The translations under genes were made by a program, and so were the position numbers. Under the pieces are notes generated by a model. The model was given only the letters and a program-made list of their open reading frames with translations, made no database searches and had not been told where the DNA came from. A stretch of 64,000 bases of DNA from Lachnospiraceae bacterium NC2004 (GTDB taxonomy: Bacteria; Bacillota; Clostridia; Lachnospirales; Lachnospiraceae): the NCBI GenBank assembly GCA_000621905.1, contig JHXB01000003.1, positions 186,001 to 250,000 of the forward strand, given 5' to 3'. The number at the start of each line of letters is the position of its first letter. Position 1 is the first letter of the stretch. Of the stretch, positions 1-7,272 are shown piece by piece.

Positions 1-1
1 C

Positions 2-226
2 TTAGCTGTTTGCTTCAGAGTGATAAATCCAAAGAGCAATTACGTTCCAGACCGCACCGATATTCAGGGCAATCAGGTATTCAGAATCAAGACCATTGAA
101 TAGCTTCACAAAAGGATTGAATTCGCTCACACTACCGATCTTATGCAGTACTATGTTCTCGTTCAAACATTGAAGGACTATGTCAAGCCACTCTGCAAGC
201 GCTTTTACTAAGCACTGATCAATCAC
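2..226 (-). CDS. Hypothetical protein, 74 aa
   Basis: I do not recognise this short protein. It has no clear motif; the second half (residues about 45-68) is hydrophobic and ends in a Trp/Ile-rich stretch. It starts with GTG, and that GTG overlaps the TGA stop of the upstream membrane protein gene (GTGA), which suggests translational coupling and supports a real gene. Its stop lies at the window edge but is complete. Confidence 0.5.
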   Translation of the reverse strand: MIDQCLVKALAEWLDIVLQCLNENIVLHKIGSVSEFNPFVKLFNGLDSEYLIALNIGAVWNVIALWIYHSEANS

Positions 227-1137
227 ACCACTGTCACTTCTTCTTTCGCCTCTGTAACAACTGTGCCGTCATTTACATTCGATCCTATCCTAAAAGTTGG
301 ATAATTATCTAACACCATTTGCACTTGATACTCATTAAGTTCAATCTCAACGTCACAAGCATCATTTGTCCCCGGCATAACTACATGGACTACCACATAA
401 TGCTTATACTCATCTGATGAATAAATCCCATCTTCGTATGTCTTTAGTCTGACAACCTTCCTTGTTATCTCATCCACAATTCTGTAATCAATTGCGTATA
501 TATTCTTCTCGGTAAATGCGTGAATGTGTGTCGTCCCAAATGCTATTCCATTCTTCTTATACGTCAGCATACGACTCTCAAGATAAGAGTTCTCTAAAGC
601 TTTGTAATCAATATCTTTCTTTAGCCATCTTCTAACAGGCATACCAATAAAGAACGAAATCTCATACACCGTAAATCCTGCAAACATCAGCATTCCAACA
701 ATTCCAATCAATACTTTACCGATTGCTATTGTACATCCACAGCCAAGTGTCAAGAACAAAAAGAAGATACTAAAGAAAATGTATTCGCTCCTCCTAAATC
801 TTTTTAGAAGGTCCTTCTTCATATCCATAATTACCGGCTTCTCAAACGTATGCTGATTGATATACTCCACATATTTAGCATGCCACTCCGCACTGTTAAA
901 ATAATCCCCATCTACAATACTTCTGCTAACTTGTACAGCTTTTTTATCTGCCTTCTTTTCTTTGTTGTACGCATAAATCAGATATCCTATCATCGCCGGA
1001 CACACAATGCAGGCACCGATTATCCCTGAATAGTCGTCTCTTACCACAACAAGAACAAAGCCTATAATAATAACCACAATTATATATATAATCAATTCCT
1101 TAAATGTCATAACATGAGGATATGCATTTTTATTCAT
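223..1137 (-). CDS. Membrane protein of unknown function, 304 aa
   Basis: Unrecognised integral membrane protein. Two hydrophobic segments lie near the N-terminus (about residues 14-34 and 37-57) and a second pair lies at about 118-165, separated by a soluble loop; the C-terminal 130 residues look soluble and rich in beta strands. The SD AGGAG (1144-1148) sits 6 nt before the ATG. That SD is the left flank of the IS110 insertion at 1149-2787. Without the element the gene would follow the acetyltransferase gene at 2797-3279 after only 20 nt. The insertion has therefore probably cut this gene off from its original upstream promoter. Confidence 0.7.
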   Translation of the reverse strand: MNKNAYPHVMTFKELIIYIIVVIIIGFVLVVVRDDYSGIIGACIVCPAMIGYLIYAYNKEKKADKKAVQVSRSIVDGDYFNSAEWHAKYVEYINQHTFEKPVIMDMKKDLLKRFRRSEYIFFSIFFLFLTLGCGCTIAIGKVLIGIVGMLMFAGFTVYEISFFIGMPVRRWLKKDIDYKALENSYLESRMLTYKKNGIAFGTTHIHAFTEKNIYAIDYRIVDEITRKVVRLKTYEDGIYSSDEYKHYVVVHVVMPGTNDACDVEIELNEYQVQMVLDNYPTFRIGSNVNDGTVVTEAKEEVTVV

Positions 1138-1199
1138 ATAATTCTCCTCGTATTATATAGTAGTAGTTTTTATAGACCCTCTCCAAGGTCTTTATAACT

Positions 1200-1385
1200 A
1201 TTCAATCATAGTCTTTTCTTTACCTTTTCTATAGGTTCAACTATGATATTTAAGATGCTGTGGATTGGTTTAATTCTCCTACCACTTGATGGTTTCAGAA
1301 AGGCTCCAACCACAGTCTCTTTGTTCATTTGTTAATCAGTTAGATACCGCATGACGGTTTATTTAGAACGAGGTTACAATCGCAA
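1200..1385 (+). ncRNA. Predicted IS110 bridge RNA
   Basis: This non-coding 5' end of the element has a hairpin followed by two internal-loop stem-loops. Hairpin: 1205-1212 with 1240-1247, 8 bp. Target loop: outer stem 1258-1268/1306-1315 (10 bp, one bulge), inner stem ACCA/TGGT at 1281-1284/1290-1293, two 12-nt internal-loop strands. Donor loop: inner stem ACCG/CGGT at 1346-1349/1355-1358, closing stem about 1327-1335/1374-1380 with bulges. The left target strand holds TAATTCTCCT, identical to the left flank with CT core (1139-1148). The right strand (1296-1302) pairs with CT-TTTTG at 2786-2792 with one G-T wobble. AGTTAG (1338-1343) equals the right end at 2779-2784. Bases 1359-1372 are largely complementary to the left end 1147-1160. 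RNA limits are approximate. Confidence 0.72.
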
Positions 1386-1441
1386 GGAGCACCCTGTGGT
1401 TCTAAAACAGCATTAATACATTTCAAAGGAGATTTATTATT

Positions 1442-2617
1442 ATGATTTACGTAGGAATTGATGTTGCTAAGGATAAGCATGATTGCTTTATCACAAACTC
1501 TGATGGAGAAGTATTATTCAAAGTATTTACCATCACTAACAACCTAGACGGTTTCAATGATCTTTATCAAAGAATCGAATCTGTTATGGAAGATATAACA
1601 AAAGTAAAAGTAGGGCTAGAAGCCACTGGACACTATAGTTACAATCTTTTAGGATATCTCATTGATAAAGGTTTGCCCGCCTATGTTATCAATCCGTTAC
1701 ATACAAATCTGTACAGAAAAAGTCTAAGCCTTAGACAGACGAAAACGGATAAAGTAGATGCCCGCACAATTGCTTCTATGCTAATGTCTGATGTGAACTT
1801 AAAGTCCTACTCAGACACATCTTACCACAACGAAGAATTAAAGTCATTAACTCGTTATCGTTTTGATAAAGTTAAGGAACGTGCCAAGCTTAAGTCTTCC
1901 ATTTCCAGACTAGTCTGTATTCTTTTTCCTGAATTAGAAAAATTAGTACCAACACTTCATATGGCATCTATTTATGCAATGCTTTCTGAATTCCCAGGGG
2001 CTAAGCATGTCGCTAACGCTCACCTTACCAGACTTACCAATCTGCTTTCTGAATCATCAAAAGGTCGATATGGAAAAGAAACAGCAATAACTTTTAGAGA
2101 TGTCGCAAGAAACTCCATTGGTTCAAACATGCCTGCAAAATCTTTAGAATTAAAACACACGATTAAGCTTATTCAAGAGATTTCTTCTGAGATTGACGAA
2201 ATTGAAAATGAAATCAAATTAATCATGGATGAAATCAATTCTCCAATACTTAGCATCCCTGGCATTAACTATCGTATGGGAGCTATGATTATTGCTGAAA
2301 TCGGTGATTTCAACCGTTTTGATTCTCCCGATAAAATCTTAGCTTATGCTGGTTTCTCACCATCTACATATCAATCAGGACAACTAGATGGTGCCTGCGC
2401 CCACATGGAAAAACGCGGTTCCAGATATTTGCGATACGCGCTATATAATGCGGCCAAATATGTCTGTCATTGGGATCCAACTTTTGCTGAATATCTAGCC
2501 AAGAAGCGATCCGAAGGTAAACATTATAATGTCGCTTTATCTCACGCTGTAAAAAAGCTAGTACGAGTCATTTATCATCTCGAAAAAACAAATCAGCAAT
2601 ACATTAAAGCAGCTTGA
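1442..2617 (+). CDS. IS110-family transposase (RNA-guided DEDD recombinase)
   Basis: 391 aa, full length for the family. An N-terminal RuvC-like DEDD domain shows D7 (GIDVAK), E60 (GLEATGH), D103 and D106 (TDKVDAR). The C-terminal Transposase_20 domain shows SIPGI (271-275) and AYAGFSPSTYQSGQ (301-314), where the Ser of QSG (S312) is the likely catalytic serine. A coiled linker lies between them (about 235-265). SD AAGGAG (1426-1431) is 10 nt before the ATG. It is intact, so the element may be active. Bridge-RNA guidance is known for IS621 of this family; its use here is inferred from the adjacent non-coding structure. Confidence 0.95.
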   Translation: MIYVGIDVAKDKHDCFITNSDGEVLFKVFTITNNLDGFNDLYQRIESVMEDITKVKVGLEATGHYSYNLLGYLIDKGLPAYVINPLHTNLYRKSLSLRQTKTDKVDARTIASMLMSDVNLKSYSDTSYHNEELKSLTRYRFDKVKERAKLKSSISRLVCILFPELEKLVPTLHMASIYAMLSEFPGAKHVANAHLTRLTNLLSESSKGRYGKETAITFRDVARNSIGSNMPAKSLELKHTIKLIQEISSEIDEIENEIKLIMDEINSPILSIPGINYRMGAMIIAEIGDFNRFDSPDKILAYAGFSPSTYQSGQLDGACAHMEKRGSRYLRYALYNAAKYVCHWDPTFAEYLAKKRSEGKHYNVALSHAVKKLVRVIYHLEKTNQQYIKAA

Positions 2618-2645
2618 TTTTTTTCTAATTCAATACTCCTTTTTT

Positions 2646-2670
2646 GAGCACCTACATAGATGCTCTTTTT
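2646..2670 (+). terminator. Probable transposase terminator
   Basis: Stem GAGCA/TGCTC (2646-2650, 2661-2665), possibly lengthened by CTA/TAG, followed by five T. It lies 29 bp after the transposase stop inside the right end of the IS element. The stem is short, so efficiency is uncertain. Confidence 0.55.
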
Positions 2671-2796
2671 GTCATGCGGTTTTCAAGGTTCATAGAACTC
2701 CAACTGAGTTCAAAATATATCTAAAATGCATTTCTGCACTTTAATCAAAAAATATCATTTTTCGACTTGACTTTTAATAGTTAGTCTTTTTGTCGC

Positions 2797-3279
2797 CTAG
2801 CGTTCTACCACCATTTCTTTACATCTCCACTCTTCGTTAAGAACTTGGTAAGTTTCAATCTCATCAACAGCGACATCCTCAAATCCTGCCGCTTTGTAGC
2901 AGTAATATGCCGGTTCATTGTTCTCAAACACTCCTAATGACACTCTCTTGGCTCCGTATATTTCAAATGCATACTTAAGCGCAAGTTTAAGCATTTCCTT
3001 ACCTTTTCCATGTCCCCTAAGTTCTGGATTAAGGATTACAAAACCGATACGAAGTTCGTCAATATTACCTCCTGGATTTCTAAGCGTGAAAAAACCTATC
3101 GTCTTATCTTCATCAAATGCGGTAAATGCAATCAACGAATCTACAAATCCAAATTCCTCCTGCGTGATAGGATAATCCCCCATTACACCGGCGCTCCACT
3201 GATAAAACGCTCTCTCATCTTGACTCCAAGAAATAATAGTATCCGCATCCTCTTTTTTATAAGGTCTTAATCTAATCAT
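2797..3279 (-). CDS. GNAT-family N-acetyltransferase, 160 aa
   Basis: GNAT fold protein. The N-terminus IRLRPYKKEDADTIISW is typical of RimJ/RimL-like members. The acetyl-CoA binding motif A is seen in LNPELRGHGKGKEMLKLAL (about 87-105), and ENNEPAYYCYKAAGF (about 121-135) matches the conserved C-terminal part. The substrate cannot be predicted. SD AAGGAG lies upstream of the ATG. The IS110 element sits just after its stop and separates it from the membrane protein gene that appears to have been its operon partner. Confidence 0.88.
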   Translation of the reverse strand: MIRLRPYKKEDADTIISWSQDERAFYQWSAGVMGDYPITQEEFGFVDSLIAFTAFDEDKTIGFFTLRNPGGNIDELRIGFVILNPELRGHGKGKEMLKLALKYAFEIYGAKRVSLGVFENNEPAYYCYKAAGFEDVAVDEIETYQVLNEEWRCKEMVVER

Positions 3280-3307
3280 ATATCTATCTCCTTTTTATTA
3301 CTCATAC

Positions 3308-3313
3308 ATTATA
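3308..3313 (-). promoter_or_regulatory. Extended -10 promoter element
   Basis: On the minus strand TATAAT is preceded by TGC, giving an extended -10 (TGnTATAAT) about 30 bp upstream of the acetyltransferase start. No strong -35 is seen at the usual distance, as is common with extended -10 promoters. Confidence 0.45.
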
Positions 3314-3452
3314 GCACAAACCCCCTTGTGTAAATCAGATTTTTGTTTTAGTCGAAAGATTTTCCCCTGTTTTTTACGATTATTTTGTTCTGAAAACATC
3401 ATTTTTATACTTAGCCGATGTGTAAGTGCCTTTTATCAACATGATCGATATC

Positions 3453-4748
3453 TTATTTCAGTAGATCTTCATTCAGAAGGAATTGCTCTATGCCTACATA
3501 AGTGATACCATTCTCATCCTGCCACGGTTTAAGATAATCCCTCACAACAACGATCTTTGCAAATGAATCGGGTATCCGCTTTAAAGATGCTATCTCCTGC
3601 TCCTTTTTCTCCGGATCAGCTATAGAAAGCGCTGACTGTATATAGAACCGCTTATCACCCTTGTTCACAACAAAGTCTACCTCCAACTGTTTCCGGATCT
3701 TCTTACCGTCAGCATCTTTGGTATTGTATTCCACCATACCCACATCAACATTCATGCCTCTTCGGATGAGATCGTTGTACAATACGTTTTCCATGATGTG
3801 AGTCTCTTCCAGTTGTCTGAATCCAAGTCTCGCATTTCGAAGCCCCGGATCGGTGTAATAGTATTTGGATGGGGTCCCGATATACTTTCTTCCCTTTACA
3901 TCATAACGAACGGCTTTCTCTATGAGGAATGATTCCTCAAAATAACCGATATACTTTTCAATTGTTTCCGAGCCTATTCCAATCTGCCGTTCACTTTTAA
4001 ATGTATTCGCCAATTTACTTGGATTGGTAAGGGATCCAATCCCCGATGCAAGGACATCAAGCAATATATCCAGCACTTCCTTATCATTCTTTATTTCGTG
4101 CCTTTCAAGTACATCTTTTATATAAGTCCTATCAAATAGATCCTTTAAATATCTGCTTTTTTCTTCATGTGATTCAAGAGAGACGGCAAGCGGCATTCCA
4201 CCATAAGTGTAATAATCCTGCCATGCTCCCCTCTTATCCCCTTCATATTCATTATAAAACTCAGCAAATGACAACGGATATACCCGGATTTCATCGCCTC
4301 TGTCTCTAAACTGAGTCAATATATCCGAAGACAGCATCATGGAATTACTGCCGGTAACATACACATCGGCATTATCCATCTGCATAAAGCCAAGGATAAC
4401 ATCGATAAACGTTATCTTGGCATCCTTATTATCCACGTATGGGTTCTGAATCTCAGATACAAACTGGATCTCATCTACGAGAATATAGTACCTCTTCTTA
4501 GGGTCAATCATATGATCCCGGATATACTTATCCAGCTCCAATGGATTGCGATACCTGGCATTTTCCAATATGTCCAATGCAAGGGCAATGATCTGATCTT
4601 CCTTCACGCCTTCTCCCAAGAGCCATTCCCGATACAACCGAAACAGCAATACCGATTTGCCGCTTCGGCGAAGTCCTGTGATGATCTTAATACGCCCATT
4701 ATCCTTCTTTGAGATTATCTCTTTCAAATACTGCTCTCTCGGATACAT
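3453..4748 (-). CDS. AAA+ ATPase with DUF4143 domain, 431 aa
   Basis: Archaeal-type AAA ATPase of the large family with a C-terminal DUF4143 nuclease-like domain. Walker A is GLRRSGKS (25-32), Walker B is YYILVDEIQF (87-96), and sensor-type TGSNS lies near 140. The DUF4143 region (about 200-400) ends with EVDFVVNKGDKRFYIQSALSI, the usual PD-(D/E)XK-like EVDFV...YIQ core. The function of these proteins is not settled. It stands alone, and its promoter is bracketed by two identical 14-bp palindromes, suggesting tight, perhaps self-imposed, control. Confidence 0.85.
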   Translation of the reverse strand: MYPREQYLKEIISKKDNGRIKIITGLRRSGKSVLLFRLYREWLLGEGVKEDQIIALALDILENARYRNPLELDKYIRDHMIDPKKRYYILVDEIQFVSEIQNPYVDNKDAKITFIDVILGFMQMDNADVYVTGSNSMMLSSDILTQFRDRGDEIRVYPLSFAEFYNEYEGDKRGAWQDYYTYGGMPLAVSLESHEEKSRYLKDLFDRTYIKDVLERHEIKNDKEVLDILLDVLASGIGSLTNPSKLANTFKSERQIGIGSETIEKYIGYFEESFLIEKAVRYDVKGRKYIGTPSKYYYTDPGLRNARLGFRQLEETHIMENVLYNDLIRRGMNVDVGMVEYNTKDADGKKIRKQLEVDFVVNKGDKRFYIQSALSIADPEKKEQEIASLKRIPDSFAKIVVVRDYLKPWQDENGITYVGIEQFLLNEDLLK

Positions 4749-4769
4749 TTACGCACCTCACGATTTATT

Positions 4770-4783
4770 TGCGGATATCCGCA
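4770..4783. promoter_or_regulatory. 14-bp palindromic operator, copy 1
   Basis: TGCGGATATCCGCA is a perfect palindrome just downstream of the predicted -10 of the DUF4143 ATPase promoter, where bound protein would block transcription. An identical copy lies at 4846-4859. The 14 bases and about 18 bp to the right are repeated at both sites with few changes. Confidence 0.65.
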
Positions 4784-4796
4784 TTTATTTCATGTA

Positions 4797-4828
4797 TAAT
4801 ATAGCATCCTTCCCCCTTTCATGTCAAT
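4797..4828 (-). promoter_or_regulatory. Promoter of the DUF4143 ATPase gene
   Basis: Minus-strand -35 TTGACA (4828-4823), about 18 bp spacer, then TATATT/TATTAT as -10. The two 14-bp palindromes flank it, one upstream of the -35 and one over the start region. Confidence 0.6.
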
Positions 4829-4845
4829 AATGTTCATGATTTTTT

Positions 4846-4859
4846 TGCGGATATCCGCA
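4846..4859. promoter_or_regulatory. 14-bp palindromic operator, copy 2
   Basis: Second perfect TGCGGATATCCGCA, 76 bp from the first, 18 bp upstream of the -35 of the ATPase promoter. The following T-rich sequence and ATGTAnAATATA also match the first copy, so the whole unit of about 33 bp is a direct repeat. Confidence 0.65.
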
Positions 4860-4881
4860 TTTTTTTAATGTACAATATAAA

Positions 4882-4905
4882 AAAGGATCTACAATGAGAT
4901 CCTTT
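4882..4905 (-). terminator. Terminator of the PadR-flavodoxin-GNAT operon
   Basis: Perfect 9-bp stem AAAGGATCT/AGATCCTTT with a 6-nt loop. On the minus strand it runs into six T, 63 bp after the stop of the acetyltransferase gene. Confidence 0.8.
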
Positions 4906-4968
4906 AAACATATTTTTTCAATAATTTATTGCAATTAACTGAACCAAAGCCTGCCTTCTTACGGGGTA

Positions 4969-5427
4969 TCATTTTAGAGACATCACATAAATCTGACACG
5001 GGTTAGCCTCATCCCAGTAAAGTGGAAATAGTTCAAACTCTTTAAAACCACAGCTGATGTAAAACTCATTTGTCTTATCGTAATCTTCATACATACCCAT
5101 CTTTACAGTCTTAACCTGCATAAATTCATAGCCCAAAGACTCAGCAATCTTCTTCGCCTGTTCAACGAGGTGGCGGCCAATTCCCTGCCTGTGATAATCT
5201 TTAAGCACACCCATTACAGCAAGTTCAACAGTGGACTTTCCAGTCTCCTTTAAACAAAGGAATCCCATATCCTCATCACCATCTTTTGCCGCAAGAAATA
5301 TCCAGTCTACGCAATCTCTGATATAGCCTTCCCGACTCTCTTCGACCTCAAACCATTCTTTTAAGCCTTCAAGAACTGTTCTCGCTATAACCTTTTTCTC
5401 TTCCGAATTCTTTATATATTCAATCAT
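4969..5427 (-). CDS. GNAT-family N-acetyltransferase, 152 aa
   Basis: Acetyltransferase with motif A at GVLKDYHRQGIGRHLVEQAKKIAESLGYEFMQVKTV (about 73-108) containing the Q/RxxGxG/A signature RQGIGRH. The C-terminal TNEFYISCGFKEFE is the conserved end of the fold. The substrate is unknown. Its ATG overlaps the stop of the flavodoxin gene by 4 nt, so it is the last gene of a PadR-controlled three-gene operon. Confidence 0.88.
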   Translation of the reverse strand: MIEYIKNSEEKKVIARTVLEGLKEWFEVEESREGYIRDCVDWIFLAAKDGDEDMGFLCLKETGKSTVELAVMGVLKDYHRQGIGRHLVEQAKKIAESLGYEFMQVKTVKMGMYEDYDKTNEFYISCGFKEFELFPLYWDEANPCQIYVMSLK

Positions 5428-5927
5428 TTACAATCATCGCTCCTTTTAATCTTCTCACAGAATAAATCTATCTTTTTATCATTATCAGCATTCACTCTTG
5501 TCTTAGGATCAATGAAAATCATTTCTCCCGCAAATGTCTCTATCCCAATCATCTTCTTAACCCTATCAAAAGCCTTCTCTGCACCGTTACCACTCTGACA
5601 AGCAAATACTGCTATCTTCTTACCACTGAGTTTACTCTTCTGATCATTGACGAATGTCCAGATTGGAGAAGCAGGTCTGCTCGCCCAAACAGGGAAGCCA
5701 ATAATGATGCTGTCATATTTATCAGCATCAAATTCATATGGCTTTAATACAGGCTGTTCACCCATCACAGCACTCTTTCCGCCCCACAGAAACTTCTTAG
5801 CACCTTTATCCGGATATGCCTTATCAGGTTCAATCCTGATCACATCCGCATCAAGCTTAGTAGCCATCTTTTCTGCAATCATCTCACTATTTCCATGCAT
5901 AGAATAATATACTATTGCTGTACTCAT
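5424..5927 (-). CDS. Flavodoxin-family protein, 167 aa
   Basis: FMN-binding flavodoxin fold. The N-terminal phosphate loop is YYSMHGNSEMIAEKMA (about 7-22; usual form T/SxTGNT). A central IIIGFPVWASRPASPIWTFV (about 74-93) and IAVFACQSGNGAEKAF (about 105-120) complete the flavin site. It is a short-chain type usually annotated as a flavodoxin or NADPH-quinone-type electron carrier. It lies between the PadR gene (1 nt away) and an acetyltransferase gene (4-nt overlap), suggesting it is induced when PadR is released by an effector. Confidence 0.88.
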   Translation of the reverse strand: MSTAIVYYSMHGNSEMIAEKMATKLDADVIRIEPDKAYPDKGAKKFLWGGKSAVMGEQPVLKPYEFDADKYDSIIIGFPVWASRPASPIWTFVNDQKSKLSGKKIAVFACQSGNGAEKAFDRVKKMIGIETFAGEMIFIDPKTRVNADNDKKIDLFCEKIKRSDDCK

Positions 5928-5928
5928 C

Positions 5929-6471
5929 TTATCTCTCCTTCAAAATCTTCTTAGCCTTATTGCACCATCCGAGATACGCTTCATAAGTCTCAATTCCAAA
6001 CATAACAGTCAAATAAAAATGGATATGGTCCTCATGATCCAGAACCTTTTCCAGATTCTCCTTATAAACCTTAAGAATCTCCAGGTTCCCCTTAACCTGT
6101 TCCTCAAAAATTTCAATATTTCGGATTGTCACCGTTCTGTCTTCTGAACCACCAAAGTACATTTTAAGAAGCGTCTCATACTTAAGGTCATTAGTTACCT
6201 TCTCATCATTTAACCATATCTTAAGAGTATCCTTACCCTTCTTGGTTATCTGGTAAATGATCTTCCCTCTCCCACCTGTAGCATCCGCCTTCTTCCGCTT
6301 CACAAGCCCCTGCTTTTCCATATCACTGAGTGCAGGATAAATACTTCCAAAGCTTCCTTTCCAGAAAAAGCTGATCGCACCATCTATCTGTTTCTTGATA
6401 TCGTATCCTGTAAGATCCTCATGCGCGAGAAGCCCAAGGATAACCACATCTATCTTTCTGTCTTTAGCCAT
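5929..6471 (-). CDS. PadR-family transcriptional regulator
   Basis: 180 aa from the preferred start. The N-terminal winged helix contains DVVILGLLAHEDLTGYDIKKQI, then SFGSIYPALSDMEKQGLVKRKK, both diagnostic for PadR. The C-terminal half (about 95-180) is the helical dimerisation arm of the longer PadR subfamily. A longer frame begins at 6492, but the internal ATG at 6471 has the better SD (GAAGG, 5 nt) and matches the family start. It heads an operon with flavodoxin and an acetyltransferase and has dyads in its own promoter, so it is probably self-regulated. Confidence 0.9.
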   Translation of the reverse strand: MAKDRKIDVVILGLLAHEDLTGYDIKKQIDGAISFFWKGSFGSIYPALSDMEKQGLVKRKKADATGGRGKIIYQITKKGKDTLKIWLNDEKVTNDLKYETLLKMYFGGSEDRTVTIRNIEIFEEQVKGNLEILKVYKENLEKVLDHEDHIHFYLTVMFGIETYEAYLGWCNKAKKILKER

Positions 6472-6559
6472 TTTCACCTTCTCCATGTCCATTTATATGA
6501 AAGAGCCTTCTTAGGACAGCTATCCGGCAGATATAATGACCTGCCGCTCTCCTTCATCA

Positions 6560-6590
6560 ATATATCTTTTTGATATATATCATTTTGATA
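6560..6590. promoter_or_regulatory. Candidate PadR operator (two dyads)
   Basis: ATATATC-N5-GATATAT (6560-6566, 6572-6578) and TATCA-N3-TGATA (6578-6582, 6586-6590) lie between the -10 box and the padR start. PadR proteins often bind such AT-rich dyads over their own promoters; binding here is inferred. Confidence 0.5.
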
Positions 6591-6591
6591 C

Positions 6592-6620
6592 ATTATATTT
6601 GATTCATATTAATTTGTCAA
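6592..6620 (-). promoter_or_regulatory. Consensus sigma-A promoter of padR operon
   Basis: Perfect minus-strand TTGACA (6620-6615), 17 bp, TATAAT (6597-6592). The match is 12 of 12 with ideal spacing, so the operon would be strongly expressed unless repressed. Confidence 0.8.
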
Positions 6621-6629
6621 CCAAAATAT

Positions 6630-7229
6630 TCAAGCCGATATCCCTCTATAAACTAAACAATATCTTGTAACTCCATTATCGGCAGTTACAGTGTTATACA
6701 GATTACATCCAAAATGCTGATACATTTCAGCATACGATTTCATATCCGTGTCAAATAACAACGGAATCGCTTCCTTGTCAGACATCTCTTTTGCAAATCT
6801 TATAAGTTCCGAAGCAATTCCTTTGCCCTGATGATTCTTATCAACACATACCATCAATGTATCAAGGTGTCTCTTTTTAGTGTAATTCTCATTGGATTTG
6901 CTAATCTGATTCACAAATGAAAGCAGACTCTTTACCCTAGAATACTTTATCTTTGTAAGCATCTTAAACAGCATTTTAATCTGTGGCCATACAGGTTTAT
7001 TACACGAATCTTCAAGCCCTATAAATCCTGTCATGTCTTCATTTGCATACAATTCTCCTGCCTGATAAACGTAATCAACATAAAGGGACATATACTTCAT
7101 AACATCTTCTCTACGTTCATCTTCGCTTCCCCAATTATGAAAAAGTTCATTGGAGACAAACGCTTCGCCTACCATCTCACGAATCTTATTAAGTTGATCA
7201 TTAGATAGGTTTTCAACTCTTGTTATCAT
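6630..7229 (-). CDS. GNAT-family N-acetyltransferase, 199 aa
   Basis: Acetyltransferase with the acetyl-CoA signature in LMVCVDKNHQGKGIASELIRFA (about 124-145; QGKGIA) and a C-terminal LLFDTDMKSYAEMYQHFGC. The layout resembles yeast-type and Clostridial GNATs of the N-acetyltransferase_1 class. Substrate unknown. It starts just before the padR promoter on the same strand and may have its own transcript. Confidence 0.82.
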   Translation of the reverse strand: MITRVENLSNDQLNKIREMVGEAFVSNELFHNWGSEDERREDVMKYMSLYVDYVYQAGELYANEDMTGFIGLEDSCNKPVWPQIKMLFKMLTKIKYSRVKSLLSFVNQISKSNENYTKKRHLDTLMVCVDKNHQGKGIASELIRFAKEMSDKEAIPLLFDTDMKSYAEMYQHFGCNLYNTVTADNGVTRYCLVYRGISA

Positions 7230-7272
7230 TTACCTTATACTCCTACTCCAGAATGCATCAACCTTATTAAAA

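Larger units (their letters stand above)
1149..2787 (+). mobile_element. IS110-family insertion sequence, about 1.64 kb
   Basis: The boundaries come from joining the flanks. A CT dinucleotide is present at both junctions (1147-1148 and 2786-2787). Removing 1149-2787 restores a clean intergenic gap: the acetyltransferase stop TAG, 9 nt, AGGAG, 6 nt, then the ATG of the membrane protein gene. The element carries one transposase gene, a structured 5' non-coding region and a 170-nt 3' end. As expected for IS110 elements I see no terminal inverted repeats and no target duplication beyond the CT core. The ends are inferred, not compared with an empty site. Confidence 0.8.

Noticed and set aside
1362-1406. 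Hairpin TTTAGAAC/GTTCTAAA as part of the bridge RNA
   Set aside because: The 8-bp stem is perfect but uses the bases that match the left end of the IS. It may form in the transposase leader when the guide is not in use; I did not include it in the bridge RNA model.
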